Positions 7,550 through 16,323 of a stretch of DNA of 64,000 nt are shown here, piece by piece. The position numbers and the translations under genes were made by a program. The stretch spans positions 372,001-436,000 of the forward strand of contig JAXDJX010000019.1 in assembly GCA_034667405.1 (NCBI GenBank). The letters run 5' to 3'. Below the pieces are notes generated by a model that had not been told where the DNA came from, did no database searches, and saw only the letters and a program-made list of their open reading frames with translations. Source of the stretch: JANXVR01 sp034667405. GTDB lineage: Bacteria; Actinomycetota; UBA4738; HRBIN12. The first letter of the stretch is position 1. Each line of letters starts with the position of its first letter.

Positions 7550-7585
7550 ATGCGATCTCCATACGCGGGAATGAGGAAGACATGA
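7550..7585 (+). CDS. Leaderless 11-residue upstream ORF ending on the next start codon
   Basis: ATG at 7550 opens an 11-codon frame (peptide MRSPYAGMRKT) whose TGA (7583-7585) overlaps the ATG of the thioredoxin-like gene at 7582 (ATGA). A TATCGT box 7 nt upstream fits leaderless expression. The main gene has its own GAGGAA site inside this mini-ORF, so ribosomes finishing the peptide can restart at once. It may be a coupling device or a regulatory peptide; nothing in the peptide indicates a specific trigger. It is too short for composition to prove that it is translated. Confidence 0.45.
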   Translation: MRSPYAGMRKT

Positions 7586-8565
7586 CCGACAGCCTCGGTG
7601 GGCAGGACTGGGCGATGAGCAGCGCGCTGACACGCCGCGAACTCCTGGCGGCTCTGGGCGTGGTTGGTCTGGGCACCATCGCGGCGTCATGCACTGGGAG
7701 ATCCAGTGCGGTTCCACCTCCGAACGCGGGATCGCTCGAAGATCTCGGGAAGGACGCCTCGAAGATCCAGATGATCGGTGCGGGTGATCCGGTGAACCCC
7801 GGGAAGCAGACCATGAGCTTCTTCCTGGCTACCGACAGCGGCCTGGTGACCGAGGCTGCGCCGAAGCTCTGGCTGGCGATGGACAGGACATCGAAGGCGG
7901 CCGGACCCTTCGCGGCAACCTGGTATCCGCTGCTCGGCTACGACAAGACGCACGACCACTCCCCTCGGAGCCCTCTCGCCGTTGGCGTGTATTCGGCCGA
8001 AGTGGACTTCCCGTCCGCCGGCAACTGGACCTTGGCCGCCGAGGTCACGTCGGAGACCCGCTCGGTCGGAACCCAAGTCGTTCCCGTCGTCGATTCGGGC
8101 GTGGTTGCGGCACTCGGCAGCAAGGCGACGTCGGTACCCACGCCGGTGGCGACGACGCGCCACGGGCTGGCGGAGATCTGCACCAGGACCCCGCCGGACC
8201 ACATGCACTACATCTCCTTGGACGAGGCGCTCAACAACGGCAAACCAACCGTCGTTTCGTTCTCCACGCCGCTCCTGTGCGAAGCGCAGATGTGCGGGCC
8301 GACCGTCGATGAACAGATCCTCATCTTCGATAACTACGGTCCCGATCGGGCCAACTTCATCCACGTCGAGGAGTTCTTGCCCGGACCCGACCTCAAACCG
8401 CCGCCCGCCAGCCCGAACAACCTGGCCCCGGCCTTCAAGGCCTGGGGGTTCGTCAACGAACCGTGGGTGATCATCATCGATGCGAAGGGCGTGATCCGCT
8501 CGCGCCTGGGACCCGGCGTCGCAGCCGCCGGACAGATCGACGCCGCGCTTTCGCCCCTGCTCTAG
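7582..8565 (+). CDS. Exported thioredoxin-like lipoprotein with CxxxxC motif
   Basis: About 327 residues. The N-terminus has RRELLAALGV, a hydrophobic stretch and a lipobox-like AASC near residue 36, so it is a lipoprotein possibly exported by Tat (twin arginine present). Residues about 50-170 form an all-beta region; from about 205 a thioredoxin-like domain has SFSTPLLCEAQMC, a C-x4-C pair after a beta strand, and VIIIDAKGVIRSRLG, the last strands of the fold. The role is probably extracytoplasmic redox or metal handling. The ATG has GAGGAA upstream and overlaps a mini-ORF stop. It follows the PAP2 operon but has its own promoter. Confidence 0.7.
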   Translation: MTDSLGGQDWAMSSALTRRELLAALGVVGLGTIAASCTGRSSAVPPPNAGSLEDLGKDASKIQMIGAGDPVNPGKQTMSFFLATDSGLVTEAAPKLWLAMDRTSKAAGPFAATWYPLLGYDKTHDHSPRSPLAVGVYSAEVDFPSAGNWTLAAEVTSETRSVGTQVVPVVDSGVVAALGSKATSVPTPVATTRHGLAEICTRTPPDHMHYISLDEALNNGKPTVVSFSTPLLCEAQMCGPTVDEQILIFDNYGPDRANFIHVEEFLPGPDLKPPPASPNNLAPAFKAWGFVNEPWVIIIDAKGVIRSRLGPGVAAAGQIDAALSPLL

Positions 8566-8588
8566 GAGCAGCAGGCGGTTCGTCGGCG

Positions 8589-9320
8589 TCAGGTGAGGTC
8601 CAGCACACGGAACGATTCGGCGTGTGTGACGCCAAGTTTCTTGCCTTCGCGGACGGCGTCCTTGCCGAGGAACTCCTCGAAGAACTTGATGCCTTCGCTG
8701 AGCTGGCTGTCGTGGGCGGCGAGCGCCTCGATCTTCGTGGCGAAGAAGCCGCTGATGTCTTCGGTGTGGTTCGGCTCGTTGGTCCAACCGAGCCAGACGT
8801 CGGGAACGTCTTGGATCTCGAGTCCCTGCGCCAAGTGCTCGGGGAGGAAATGAGGGTTCCCTGCGGCGGGGAACGCGGCATCGAGCGCTACCCACCCGGC
8901 CATCCGATGGTCCGAATGGTTGTAGTACCGATTCTCGAAGAAGACCGCCGTTGGGTCGCACGACACCACGGTCTCTGCGCCTACTTCGCGGATGCGGCGG
9001 ACCACCGGCTCCTGCGTCTCGGGCGTGTTCTGCAGATCCCCGTCGTGGATGCCGTGGATCCGCGCGGTTGCGAGCCCCAGCAGCTTCGCGGCGGCCTCGG
9101 TCTCATCGGCTCGCGTCGCAGCAAGTTCGGCCCGGTCGCGCGCCGCGTCACCCGACCCGCGGTCGCCGTTCGTGAGGATGAGGAGGTGCACCTCCCGACC
9201 GCCCGCCGCCCATTTCGCGAGCACACCGCCCGCACAGATCTCGGCGTCGTCGGGGTGGGCGAAGACGGCAAGCACCGGACCGCTTCGAGTCGGCGCGGCG
9301 CTCTCGGAATCCTCAGGCAC
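8589..9320 (-). CDS. PIG-L family N-acetylglucosaminyl deacetylase-like hydrolase
   Basis: The core opens with VLAVFAHPDDAEICAGG, the zinc-binding AHPDD signature of the PIG-L/LmbE family, and later has YYNHSDHRMAG supplying the third zinc histidine. Family members remove N-acetyl groups from GlcNAc conjugates, including mycothiol and glycolipid precursors; the actual substrate cannot be read here. The start is set at GTG 9320 because GGAGG lies 6 nt upstream and the frame upstream is antisense-like. The GTG shares one base with the stop of pepA (TAGTG), so the two are an operon. Length about 243 residues is normal. Confidence 0.85.
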   Translation of the reverse strand: MPEDSESAAPTRSGPVLAVFAHPDDAEICAGGVLAKWAAGGREVHLLILTNGDRGSGDAARDRAELAATRADETEAAAKLLGLATARIHGIHDGDLQNTPETQEPVVRRIREVGAETVVSCDPTAVFFENRYYNHSDHRMAGWVALDAAFPAAGNPHFLPEHLAQGLEIQDVPDVWLGWTNEPNHTEDISGFFATKIEALAAHDSQLSEGIKFFEEFLGKDAVREGKKLGVTHAESFRVLDLT

Positions 9321-10795
9321 TACCGACCTCCATCGGCCGCCCGGTCCGTGACGAACTTCACCAGCGTTCGCACGGGCACCCCGGTTCCGCCACGCGGGGC
9401 CAGGGGCGTTGCGCGCTCCACGAACGCCGGGCCGGCGACGTCCATATGCACCCAAGGGATGTCGCCGACGAATTCGGCCAGGAACAGCGCAGCCGTGATC
9501 GCCCCGCCGTAGCGTTCCCCGATGTTCTTGATATCCGCCACGTGGGAATCGATGAGCTTGCGATAGTCGCGGTAGAGCGGCATGTGCCACACAGGCTCGT
9601 CCACGGCATTGCCCGCATCCACGACTTCACGGGTGAGATCGTCGTCGTTGCCGAACGCGCCCGCGACATCCGCGCCCAGCGCCACCATGCACGCTCCGGT
9701 AAGCGTGGCCGTGTCGATGATGAGTTGCGGTTTCTTCTCGGAAAGGTAGGCGAGCGAGTCGGCGAGGACCAACCGGCCCTCCGCGTCGGTGTTGAGCACC
9801 TCGGACGTCTTGCCTCCGCGGTGGCGGATCACATCGCCGGGGTGTTGCGCGTGACCTCCCGGCATGTTCTCGCTGCACGGCATCACGGCGATGACATTGA
9901 TCTTCGGCTTGAGTTGAGCGATCGCACGCATCGTGCCAAGGATCGATGCAGCACCGCCCATGTCGTCCTTCATGTTCTCCATCGACTTGGCGTCCTTGAT
10001 GGAGAGGCCGCCCGAGTCGAAGGCGATCCCTTTCCCGGTGAGGGCGATCGGCGCCTGTTTGCCTGCGCCGGTGTAGGTGAGTTCGATCATGCGGGGAGGG
10101 TTCGCGCTGCCCTTGCCGACGCCCACGATGCCGCCGAACCCGCCGGAGACGAGCTGGGCGTCGCTCCAGACCTTGCAGGTGAGGCCGACGGACTTCGCCA
10201 TCTTCTGCGCCTCGGATGCCATCTTCGCAGGCGGCATGTCTCCGGCAGGAGTGTTCACGAGATCGCGGGCCCAGCATTGTGCCTCCGCGATGATCACCGC
10301 CCGCTTCACCGCCGATGACGATGCCTTCGCGGCCCATCGAGCCGAACCCAGCACCACGGCCTTCTTCAGGACCGGCTTCGCCTTCTCCGTCTTGTACTCG
10401 GTGAAGCGATAGGCCCCGAGGATCAAGCCCTCGACCGCTGCGCCGACGGCTGCGGCTGCTTCCTTCGCCCCGAAGACCGTCGGGAAGGTGGTAGCCGCCG
10501 AGCCGAACCGTGCGAGCTGAGGGGCCACGCGACCCAGTGCCCGCCGCATCGCCGTGACGGTGAACTCGGACTTCCTTCCGCAGCCGACCAGCAGGATCGC
10601 ATCGGCCGCAACTCCGGAGGCTCCGGGGATCAGGAGATTCTCGTCTTTCTTGCCGGTGAGATGTGCGGCCGCGTAGGACTTGGCCAGCGGCCCAGTCACC
10701 CCGGGCCCGGCTTCGCCGTCTTCGAACATCGGCAGGACCAGCACGCCGGTTCGGACCTTGCCGGCGGGATCGGATGAGAACGAATAGGTGGTCAC
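9320..10795 (-). CDS. pepA: Leucyl aminopeptidase (M17)
   Basis: About 491 residues, the usual M17 length. The C-terminal catalytic domain has the family signature NTDAEGRLVLAD and KGIAFDSGGLSIKDAKSMENMK, which carry the two-metal ligands and catalytic lysine. It is a cytosolic hexameric metallopeptidase removing N-terminal residues from peptides. The GTG start at 10795 is supported by AAGGAG 5 nt upstream, and a TAGACT box (10826-10831) gives a short leader. It is transcribed away from the cupin gene and overlaps the PIG-L gene by one base. Confidence 0.95.
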   Translation of the reverse strand: MTTYSFSSDPAGKVRTGVLVLPMFEDGEAGPGVTGPLAKSYAAAHLTGKKDENLLIPGASGVAADAILLVGCGRKSEFTVTAMRRALGRVAPQLARFGSAATTFPTVFGAKEAAAAVGAAVEGLILGAYRFTEYKTEKAKPVLKKAVVLGSARWAAKASSSAVKRAVIIAEAQCWARDLVNTPAGDMPPAKMASEAQKMAKSVGLTCKVWSDAQLVSGGFGGIVGVGKGSANPPRMIELTYTGAGKQAPIALTGKGIAFDSGGLSIKDAKSMENMKDDMGGAASILGTMRAIAQLKPKINVIAVMPCSENMPGGHAQHPGDVIRHRGGKTSEVLNTDAEGRLVLADSLAYLSEKKPQLIIDTATLTGACMVALGADVAGAFGNDDDLTREVVDAGNAVDEPVWHMPLYRDYRKLIDSHVADIKNIGERYGGAITAALFLAEFVGDIPWVHMDVAGPAFVERATPLAPRGGTGVPVRTLVKFVTDRAADGGR

Positions 10796-10825
10796 AGGTG
10801 CTCCTTCGCGCGGAGGATGAACCGC

Positions 10826-10844
10826 AGTCTAGCTCCGCTAGGCT
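10826..10844. promoter_or_regulatory. Back-to-back -10 boxes of pepA and the cupin gene
   Basis: On the minus strand TAGACT (10826-10831) serves pepA. On the plus strand TAGGCT (10839-10844) lies 7 nt before the cupin ATG. The two hexamers are only 7 bp apart, so polymerase binding at one should exclude the other. Confidence 0.5.
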
Positions 10845-10851
10845 GGAGGGC

Positions 10852-11193
10852 ATGAAGACACAGGACATCCGGGATCTGGTGCATTTCGACGATGACGAGC
10901 CCCGCCAGCACACGCTGAGCGAGACCCAGCATCTCTGGACGCGGATCGTGTGCCTGCAGGACAACCAGGGTGTTGGCCCGATGGGTGATACGGCCTCGGA
11001 CGCCTTCCTCACCGTCCTCGCGGGCGAAGTGTCTGCGCAGATCGACAAAGGTCGAGCTCGGATGAAGCAATGGGATAGCGCCACGGTGCCCGCCGGTGCT
11101 GAGCTCACCCTCCGCAACGCCTCTGAGGAGCCGAGCGTTGTGCTCCTGGTGGTCGCTCCCCCGCCTGCCGCCGGCGCCGTAGAAACCACCTAA
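10852..11193 (+). CDS. Small cupin-domain protein
   Basis: A 113-residue single-domain protein. The segment SDAFLTVLAGEVSAQID followed by WDSATVPAGAELTLRNASEEPSVVLLV gives the two strand groups of a cupin barrel, but the usual metal-binding histidines are replaced (for example SDAF), so it may be a non-metal cupin. ATG 10852 has GGAGGG upstream and a TAGGCT box 7 nt away, so the transcript may be leaderless. It stands alone, divergent from pepA. The function is unknown. Confidence 0.7.
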   Translation: MKTQDIRDLVHFDDDEPRQHTLSETQHLWTRIVCLQDNQGVGPMGDTASDAFLTVLAGEVSAQIDKGRARMKQWDSATVPAGAELTLRNASEEPSVVLLVVAPPPAAGAVETT

Positions 11194-11258
11194 CGGCCAG
11201 CTCGCGGGGCGCCCGAATCTCAAGTTCCGCTCTGGAAATCCGATGAACGTAGCTAGAC

Positions 11259-12974
11259 ATGTCATTTTCAGATACCTGGGAAACCGTGCGCCGCAAGGGA
11301 GGCGCTAGAGGCAAGGACATCTTGTCCTTGGCGATCGTGCTGTTCGCCATCCTCGCGATGGGGCTGGTTGGGTATGGGCAATACATCACCTCCCACATCA
11401 CGCAGGGCCAGTCTGAGCTCCTTCCCATCGCCGACGGCGTGGCGAACCGAGCCGCCGCATCTCACCTCTACCTGATCGAAGCTCTCGGTGGGGACACCTC
11501 GGTCGATGTCGCCAAGACCGTCTTCGATCCACTCACGGAGGCGCAGCGACTCCTGAGCGTGGAATCCCAGGGCGGTCTCGATACGGCGGGCAACGTCGTG
11601 CTGCCGACGACCGACCCGATGATCCAGAAGGATCTGCGCCTGCTCAGCGAGTACGTCGATGCCTTCAAAGCAGACGCCTCCGCGCGCTGGCTGCATCGCG
11701 ACCACGGCGGGAAGATCAGCGCTCGCTCGGACGCCCCGTTCAACAGGGTGTACACCGAGCTGGTGGGGCTGACCGACCGCCTCTCTCGAGACGTTCAGCT
11801 CAGCTCAGAGAACGAGCGGGCCACCGTGCGGCACCTGAACTTCGCGGTGCTCGGGATCTTGGCATTGGTGTTCGGCGGCCTGGGCGTCTTCGCCCGGCGG
11901 AGTCGCCGCTCCATCGTCCAGCGGAACGCCGAGCTGGAACTACGCGTTCGCGAGCGCACGCAGGAACTGGCTTCCAACGAGGCTCGCACCACCGCCATCG
12001 TGAACACCGCCGTGGACGCGATCATCACGATCGACCAGGGTGGCGTCATCCTGCGCGTGAACCCGTCCACCGAACGGATCTTCGGATGGGAACAGGATGC
12101 GCTGATCGGCAAGAACGTGCAGGTGCTCATGGGTGAGGACGACAAGAAACATCACAACGACTATCTGCGTCACTATCTTGAGAGCGGCGAGGCGCACATC
12201 CTGGGTGTCGGGCGTGAGGCGGTAGGCCGACGCAAGGACGGCACGGCCTTCCCCATAGACCTTTCCGTGAGCGAGGCCAAGGTGGACGAAGGGCAGTTCT
12301 TCGTCGGAGTGATCCGCGACATCACCGAACGCAAGGCCGTCGAAGCCGAACTACAGGCCGCGAAGGCGACCGCTGAAGAAGCCGCAACCCACGATCCGCT
12401 CACCGGGCTCTGGAACCACAACCGGATCCTGGAGATCCTCATGGAAGAGATGGCGCGGTCGGACCGGCAGGGTTCGACCGTCAGTCTCATCATGGTCGAC
12501 CTCGACCACTTCAAGATGGTGAACGACGGTCACGGACACGTGGTCGGTGATGAGGTACTGCGCGAGATCGCCGAACGCCTGGAGAGAGCGGTTCGAAGCT
12601 ACGACTCGGTCGGACGATTCGGTGGTGAAGAGTTCATGGTGGTCTTGCCCGGAACCATCCCTGCCGATGCCGAGCATGCGGCCGAACGGATCCGGCAGGA
12701 GATCGGCAAGACACCCATCTACACGTCGGCAGGATCCCTGGAGGTCACTGCAAGCCTCGGAGTGGTCACGCGACACGGAGAGCTGGTCAACGACGCCACG
12801 GCACTGCTCGTCGCGGCCGACACGGCCCTCTACGAATCGAAGGAGTCCGGTCGCAACCGCGTCACGATCGCGAGCCTCGCGCCCCAGGAGGGACCCCCGG
12901 AGGGAGCGCCCCCGGAAGCCTCAGCTGAGGCCGAACCGGACCTCTCGGATCAGACCGCCTCCACGGCACCGTGA
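11259..12974 (+). CDS. Membrane-bound diguanylate cyclase with PAS sensor
   Basis: About 571 residues: a membrane span near 20-44, an extracytoplasmic helical sensor (about 45-190), a second span near 192-208, a coiled linker, a PAS/PAC domain (about 240-355, with VIRDITERKAVEAEL) and a GGDEF domain (about 370-530). The active loop is GGEEF at 455-459 and the substrate region is DHFKMVNDGHGH. An RSYD inhibitory site sits five residues before the loop (446-449), so product inhibition is likely. It should make c-di-GMP from two GTP at the inner membrane face. A low-complexity Pro/Glu tail follows. Its 3' end overlaps the convergent SRPBCC gene by 25 nt. Confidence 0.92.
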   Translation: MSFSDTWETVRRKGGARGKDILSLAIVLFAILAMGLVGYGQYITSHITQGQSELLPIADGVANRAAASHLYLIEALGGDTSVDVAKTVFDPLTEAQRLLSVESQGGLDTAGNVVLPTTDPMIQKDLRLLSEYVDAFKADASARWLHRDHGGKISARSDAPFNRVYTELVGLTDRLSRDVQLSSENERATVRHLNFAVLGILALVFGGLGVFARRSRRSIVQRNAELELRVRERTQELASNEARTTAIVNTAVDAIITIDQGGVILRVNPSTERIFGWEQDALIGKNVQVLMGEDDKKHHNDYLRHYLESGEAHILGVGREAVGRRKDGTAFPIDLSVSEAKVDEGQFFVGVIRDITERKAVEAELQAAKATAEEAATHDPLTGLWNHNRILEILMEEMARSDRQGSTVSLIMVDLDHFKMVNDGHGHVVGDEVLREIAERLERAVRSYDSVGRFGGEEFMVVLPGTIPADAEHAAERIRQEIGKTPIYTSAGSLEVTASLGVVTRHGELVNDATALLVAADTALYESKESGRNRVTIASLAPQEGPPEGAPPEASAEAEPDLSDQTASTAP

Positions 12975-13417
12975 TCGCCGCCCTCGCGCCGAACGAAGTC
13001 CGCTAGGTCGTCCATCGCGCCGCGCATCAACCACCGCATGAACGGCCGATAGACCATGAGAGCGACCTCACCCATCAGCGGTACGGGGAGCCCCAGATCT
13101 TCGGTCCACGTGAACCTGGTTCCCCCGGCCGTTTCCTCGAGGAGCCATTCGCCCCTGCCTCGGATCCCGCTCCGATGAGCCATCACCAGGAGCGTGGGCG
13201 GCGCCCAGCCGACCACCTCCAACAGCTCGGTGAACAGGGGCACGTTGAACACGCGCGTCTTGACGGCGATGAGGACACCCAAGCCCTCTCGTGCCGTCGA
13301 ACGAACCTCGACCCGATCTGCGTCCCGCATCCACTCCGGTTGACGCTCCCAGTCGAGGAGCACCGCCCACACCACCGCAGGCGACGCCGCGATCTCCACC
13401 GAACGCGATACACGCAT
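12950..13417 (-). CDS. SRPBCC (START-like) family protein
   Basis: A 155-residue protein with the SRPBCC pattern: RSVEIAASPAVVWAVLLDWERQPEWM at the N-terminus, central strands, and a long C-terminal helix (VYRPFMRWLMRGAMDDLADFVRR). These helix-grip proteins bind hydrophobic ligands; polyketide cyclase/dehydrase and CoxG-type proteins are relatives, but the ligand cannot be told. The start is ATG 13417 because TAGACT lies exactly 7 nt upstream; longer in-frame extensions run into the divergent hutI gene. The tail overlaps the diguanylate cyclase by 25 nt. Confidence 0.8.
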   Translation of the reverse strand: MRVSRSVEIAASPAVVWAVLLDWERQPEWMRDADRVEVRSTAREGLGVLIAVKTRVFNVPLFTELLEVVGWAPPTLLVMAHRSGIRGRGEWLLEETAGGTRFTWTEDLGLPVPLMGEVALMVYRPFMRWLMRGAMDDLADFVRREGGDHGAVEAV

Positions 13418-13424
13418 GCGGGTG

Positions 13425-13450
13425 AGTCTAGGTCCGGCCCACGCTAGGCT
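13425..13450. promoter_or_regulatory. Divergent leaderless promoters for the SRPBCC gene and hutI
   Basis: TAGACT on the minus strand (13425-13430) is 7 nt from the SRPBCC ATG. TAGGCT on the plus strand (13445-13450) is 6 nt from the hutI ATG. The whole gap between the two start codons is 39 bp, so each promoter's upstream region covers the other's -10 box. Confidence 0.55.
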
Positions 13451-13456
13451 GACCGG

Positions 13457-14686
13457 ATGACGCGCGGGGCGGTGATCGCAAGTGGCATGGCCAGCGCGAT
13501 GGGCTCCACCCCCGCGCGAGGTGACACCTTCGCCGCGGTGGCGACGCCCGCTCCCGCGGGCGTCGCCTGGGAGGACGGGATCATCGTCTATGCCGGGCCC
13601 GCAGACGGGCTGCCATGGGAACCGGACGTCGGCAGTCCCGAGCGCGGGTGCCTCATCCCCGGCTTCGTCGACGCACACGTGCATCTGCCGTTCTACGGAT
13701 GGCGCGCCGACGAGTTCGAGTCGCGCCTGCTCGGCGCTTCCTACCGCGACCTCCACGGTCAGGAAGGCGGGATCTTCCGTTCCTCACGTCTCCTGCGGGA
13801 GGCATCGGACGATGCGGTGGTCGCGTTCTGCCGACCCCTCCTTGACGAGATGCTCCTTCACGGCACCACCTCGGTCGAACTCAAGACCGGCTACGGCCTC
13901 TCCGTAGAGGACGAACTCCGCGCGGCGCGGCTGGGCCGCCGGCTGGCGGCAGAGTCGTCCCAGACCGCCCGCGTGACCCTGCTCGCGGCCCACGCGGTCC
14001 CGGTCGGGATGACGCGAGGCGATTGGGTTCGCACCGCCTGCGACGAACTCATCCCGGAAGCCGCGAAGCTGGGGCTGGCGGACCAGGTGGACGTCTATGT
14101 CGAAGACATCGCCTTCACCCTCGACGATCTGAGCGCGATCGCAGAGGCCGCGGTCCGATGGGGCCTGCCGCTGCGTGTGCATGCCGATCAACTGGGACCG
14201 TCGGGTGCCGCCGAAGCTGCGGTGGGCCTGGGAGCCCGGAGCGCCGATCACCTCAATCACTGTTCCGACGTCGGCGTTGCGGCCCTCGCGGCGGCCCCGG
14301 GCACGGTTGCCATGCTGCTGCCCGCCTCCACGTTCTTCCTTCGAACCACACGGCCGCCGGTCGAGGCCCTGCGCGATCGTGGAGCCGCCATCGGTCTCGC
14401 GACCGACTTCAATCCGGGGACGTCTCCGATCTGCTCCATGCCAGAGGCCATCGCGATGGCCTCCACCCTCTACGGGCTCACGCCTCTGGAGGCCCTCACG
14501 GCCGCGACGGCCAACCCGGCCTGGGTGCTCGGCCTCACCGATCGGGGCACGCTGGAACCGGGGAAGCGGGCCGACGTCTTGTTGCTGGAGGAACCCTCGT
14601 TCGCCCAGGTGCCCTACCGACCCGGCCACAACCCGGTGACGACGACGTTCGTCGCCGGCCGAGCGTTCGGTGGATCATCGAGCTGA
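13457..14686 (+). CDS. hutI: Imidazolonepropionase
   Basis: About 409 residues, an amidohydrolase-fold enzyme. DAHVHLPFYG carries the first metal histidines; VELKTGYGL, RVHADQLGPSG and ATDFNPGTSP are hallmark HutI segments for substrate and metal binding. It hydrolyses imidazolone propionate to formiminoglutamate, the third step of histidine breakdown, in the cytosol. The promoter box lies 6 nt before the ATG. It converges on hutH, with one base between their stop codons, so the hut genes are clustered but not one operon. Confidence 0.94.
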   Translation: MTRGAVIASGMASAMGSTPARGDTFAAVATPAPAGVAWEDGIIVYAGPADGLPWEPDVGSPERGCLIPGFVDAHVHLPFYGWRADEFESRLLGASYRDLHGQEGGIFRSSRLLREASDDAVVAFCRPLLDEMLLHGTTSVELKTGYGLSVEDELRAARLGRRLAAESSQTARVTLLAAHAVPVGMTRGDWVRTACDELIPEAAKLGLADQVDVYVEDIAFTLDDLSAIAEAAVRWGLPLRVHADQLGPSGAAEAAVGLGARSADHLNHCSDVGVAALAAAPGTVAMLLPASTFFLRTTRPPVEALRDRGAAIGLATDFNPGTSPICSMPEAIAMASTLYGLTPLEALTAATANPAWVLGLTDRGTLEPGKRADVLLLEEPSFAQVPYRPGHNPVTTTFVAGRAFGGSSS

Positions 14687-14687
14687 T

Positions 14688-16223
14688 CTAGGCGAGCGGG
14701 CCGATGACGCTCTCGGCGGCCGCGACGAGCGACCCATCGCGCACCAAGGCCACGCCGGCGGCGATGTCCGGGCCGAACTCGCGGTCGTGGTCGAAGAAGG
14801 GCACCCGCGACCGAAGGGCATCGTGGACGGCCCGCGTGGCGTTCCCCGGGACCAACGGCGCGCGGAGATCGAGCGCCTGCGAGGCGCCGAGCGCCTCCAA
14901 CGCGAGCACCATCTCGGCGTTCGCGACGATCTCGCGTGCGTGGCGGGCGGCGGTCATACCCATGCTCACGTGATCCTCCTGCCCGGCACTGGAGGGGATG
15001 GAGTCCACAGAGGCGGGGTGGGCGAGCGATTTACATTCGCTCACCAAGGACGCGGCCGTGTACTGAACCAGCATGAACCCGCTGTTGAGCCCACTCGCGT
15101 CCACCAAGAACGGGGGAAGACCGTTCGATTGTTTGTGATCGAGAAGCCGGTAGAGGCGGCGTTCGCTGATCGAGGCCAGTCCGACCAAGGGTGCGCAGAG
15201 GGCGTCGAGCGCGACGGCAACGGGCATGCCGTGGAAGTTCCCACCCGACTTCACCTCCCCCGTGTCGGGGAACACGATCGGGTTATCGCTGACGGCGTTC
15301 GCCTCGGTGGTGAGAACGCCGTGCACGTACCCGAGAACGTCGCGCGCAGCGCCGTGAACCTGCGGCGCGCACCGCAGCGAATATGCGTCCTGCACCAGAT
15401 GGGTGCTGTCGCGATGAGAGGCCAGGATCGGTGAGCCCGCCAGGAGCCGGCGCAGGTTCGATGCGCTCGATGCCTGGCCGGGGTGGGGCCGAAGCTGCTG
15501 TAGCCGCTCGTCGAACGGGGCGTCGGTTCCGAGTGCCGCCTCGATGGTCATGGCTGCCACCAAGTCTGCGGTCTGGGCGAGCACGCGCGCGCGCTCCGCC
15601 GCGAGGATCCCGATCGCGAGCATCCCCTGCGTTCCGTTCACCAGTGCCAGGCCCTCTTTCGCCGCCAGCGTGAGCGGCTGCAACCCCTCGCGCGCGAAGA
15701 CGTCGGCGGCGGCTTCGACGGTGTGACCGTCATCCTCGCGGAGGATGTCCCCGAGTCCGATGAGTGGGAGCGCCAGGTTCGCGAGCGGCGCAAGGTCTCC
15801 CGATGCCCCGAGCGATCCCTGTTCGGGGACAGCCGGGATAACGTCCTTGTTCAGCATCTGGACCATCAGGTCGATCACCGTCTGACGAACACCGGAGTGG
15901 CCGAGCGCCAGCACGTGGGCGCGAAGCAGAAGCATCGCGCGCGCCTCCTGGCGCGAGAGCGGGCGTCCCACCGCCGTGGCATGGGAACGAACGATCCCGT
16001 GTTGGAGCTGTGCGGCCTGGGACGGGTCGATCGGGGTGTCCGCGAGCGCCCCGAACCCGGTGGTCACCCCGTACACGGTCGCCCCCGACGCGACAGCCTT
16101 CTCGATGACCTCGCGAGCCGCGTCGACCTTTGCCCGGGCCTCGTCGGGGAATCCCACCTCCGCGCCGCGGGCTACAGCGACGACATCGTCCAGCGAAAGC
16201 GATCCCCCCACCCGAACGGACAC
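14688..16223 (-). CDS. hutH: Histidine ammonia-lyase
   Basis: 511 residues. EQGSLGASGDLAPLA contains the Ala140-Ser141-Gly142 triad that cyclises into the MIO electrophile, and GVTTGFGALAD near residue 52 holds a conserved active-site tyrosine and loop. It deaminates histidine to urocanate, the first step of the pathway. The GTG start at 16223 has TAGCCT 6 nt upstream and no ribosome site, indicating leaderless expression. The length and motifs fit HAL rather than PAL/TAL, and the neighbouring hut genes support this. Confidence 0.95.
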   Translation of the reverse strand: MSVRVGGSLSLDDVVAVARGAEVGFPDEARAKVDAAREVIEKAVASGATVYGVTTGFGALADTPIDPSQAAQLQHGIVRSHATAVGRPLSRQEARAMLLLRAHVLALGHSGVRQTVIDLMVQMLNKDVIPAVPEQGSLGASGDLAPLANLALPLIGLGDILREDDGHTVEAAADVFAREGLQPLTLAAKEGLALVNGTQGMLAIGILAAERARVLAQTADLVAAMTIEAALGTDAPFDERLQQLRPHPGQASSASNLRRLLAGSPILASHRDSTHLVQDAYSLRCAPQVHGAARDVLGYVHGVLTTEANAVSDNPIVFPDTGEVKSGGNFHGMPVAVALDALCAPLVGLASISERRLYRLLDHKQSNGLPPFLVDASGLNSGFMLVQYTAASLVSECKSLAHPASVDSIPSSAGQEDHVSMGMTAARHAREIVANAEMVLALEALGASQALDLRAPLVPGNATRAVHDALRSRVPFFDHDREFGPDIAAGVALVRDGSLVAAAESVIGPLA

Positions 16224-16229
16224 GCCCGA

Positions 16230-16235
16230 AGGCTA
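16230..16235 (-). promoter_or_regulatory. Leaderless -10 box of hutH
   Basis: TAGCCT read on the minus strand, 6 nt before the GTG start at 16223, with no ribosome site between them. Confidence 0.5.
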
Positions 16236-16263
16236 CCGCGCCCGACGCCGGCAGTGGCGATGC

Positions 16264-16292
16264 TTGACCTGGGCCTGTTGGCGCCCGACACT
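16264..16292 (+). promoter_or_regulatory. Sigma-70-like promoter of the DUF2269-like gene
   Basis: TTGACC (16264-16269), 17 bp, then GACACT (16287-16292). This gives a leader of about 25 nt that includes the AGGAGG ribosome site at 16312-16317, unlike the leaderless genes around it. Confidence 0.45.
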
Positions 16293-16323
16293 CCCGAGAC
16301 ATCACTGCCTAGGAGGGTTCCGG

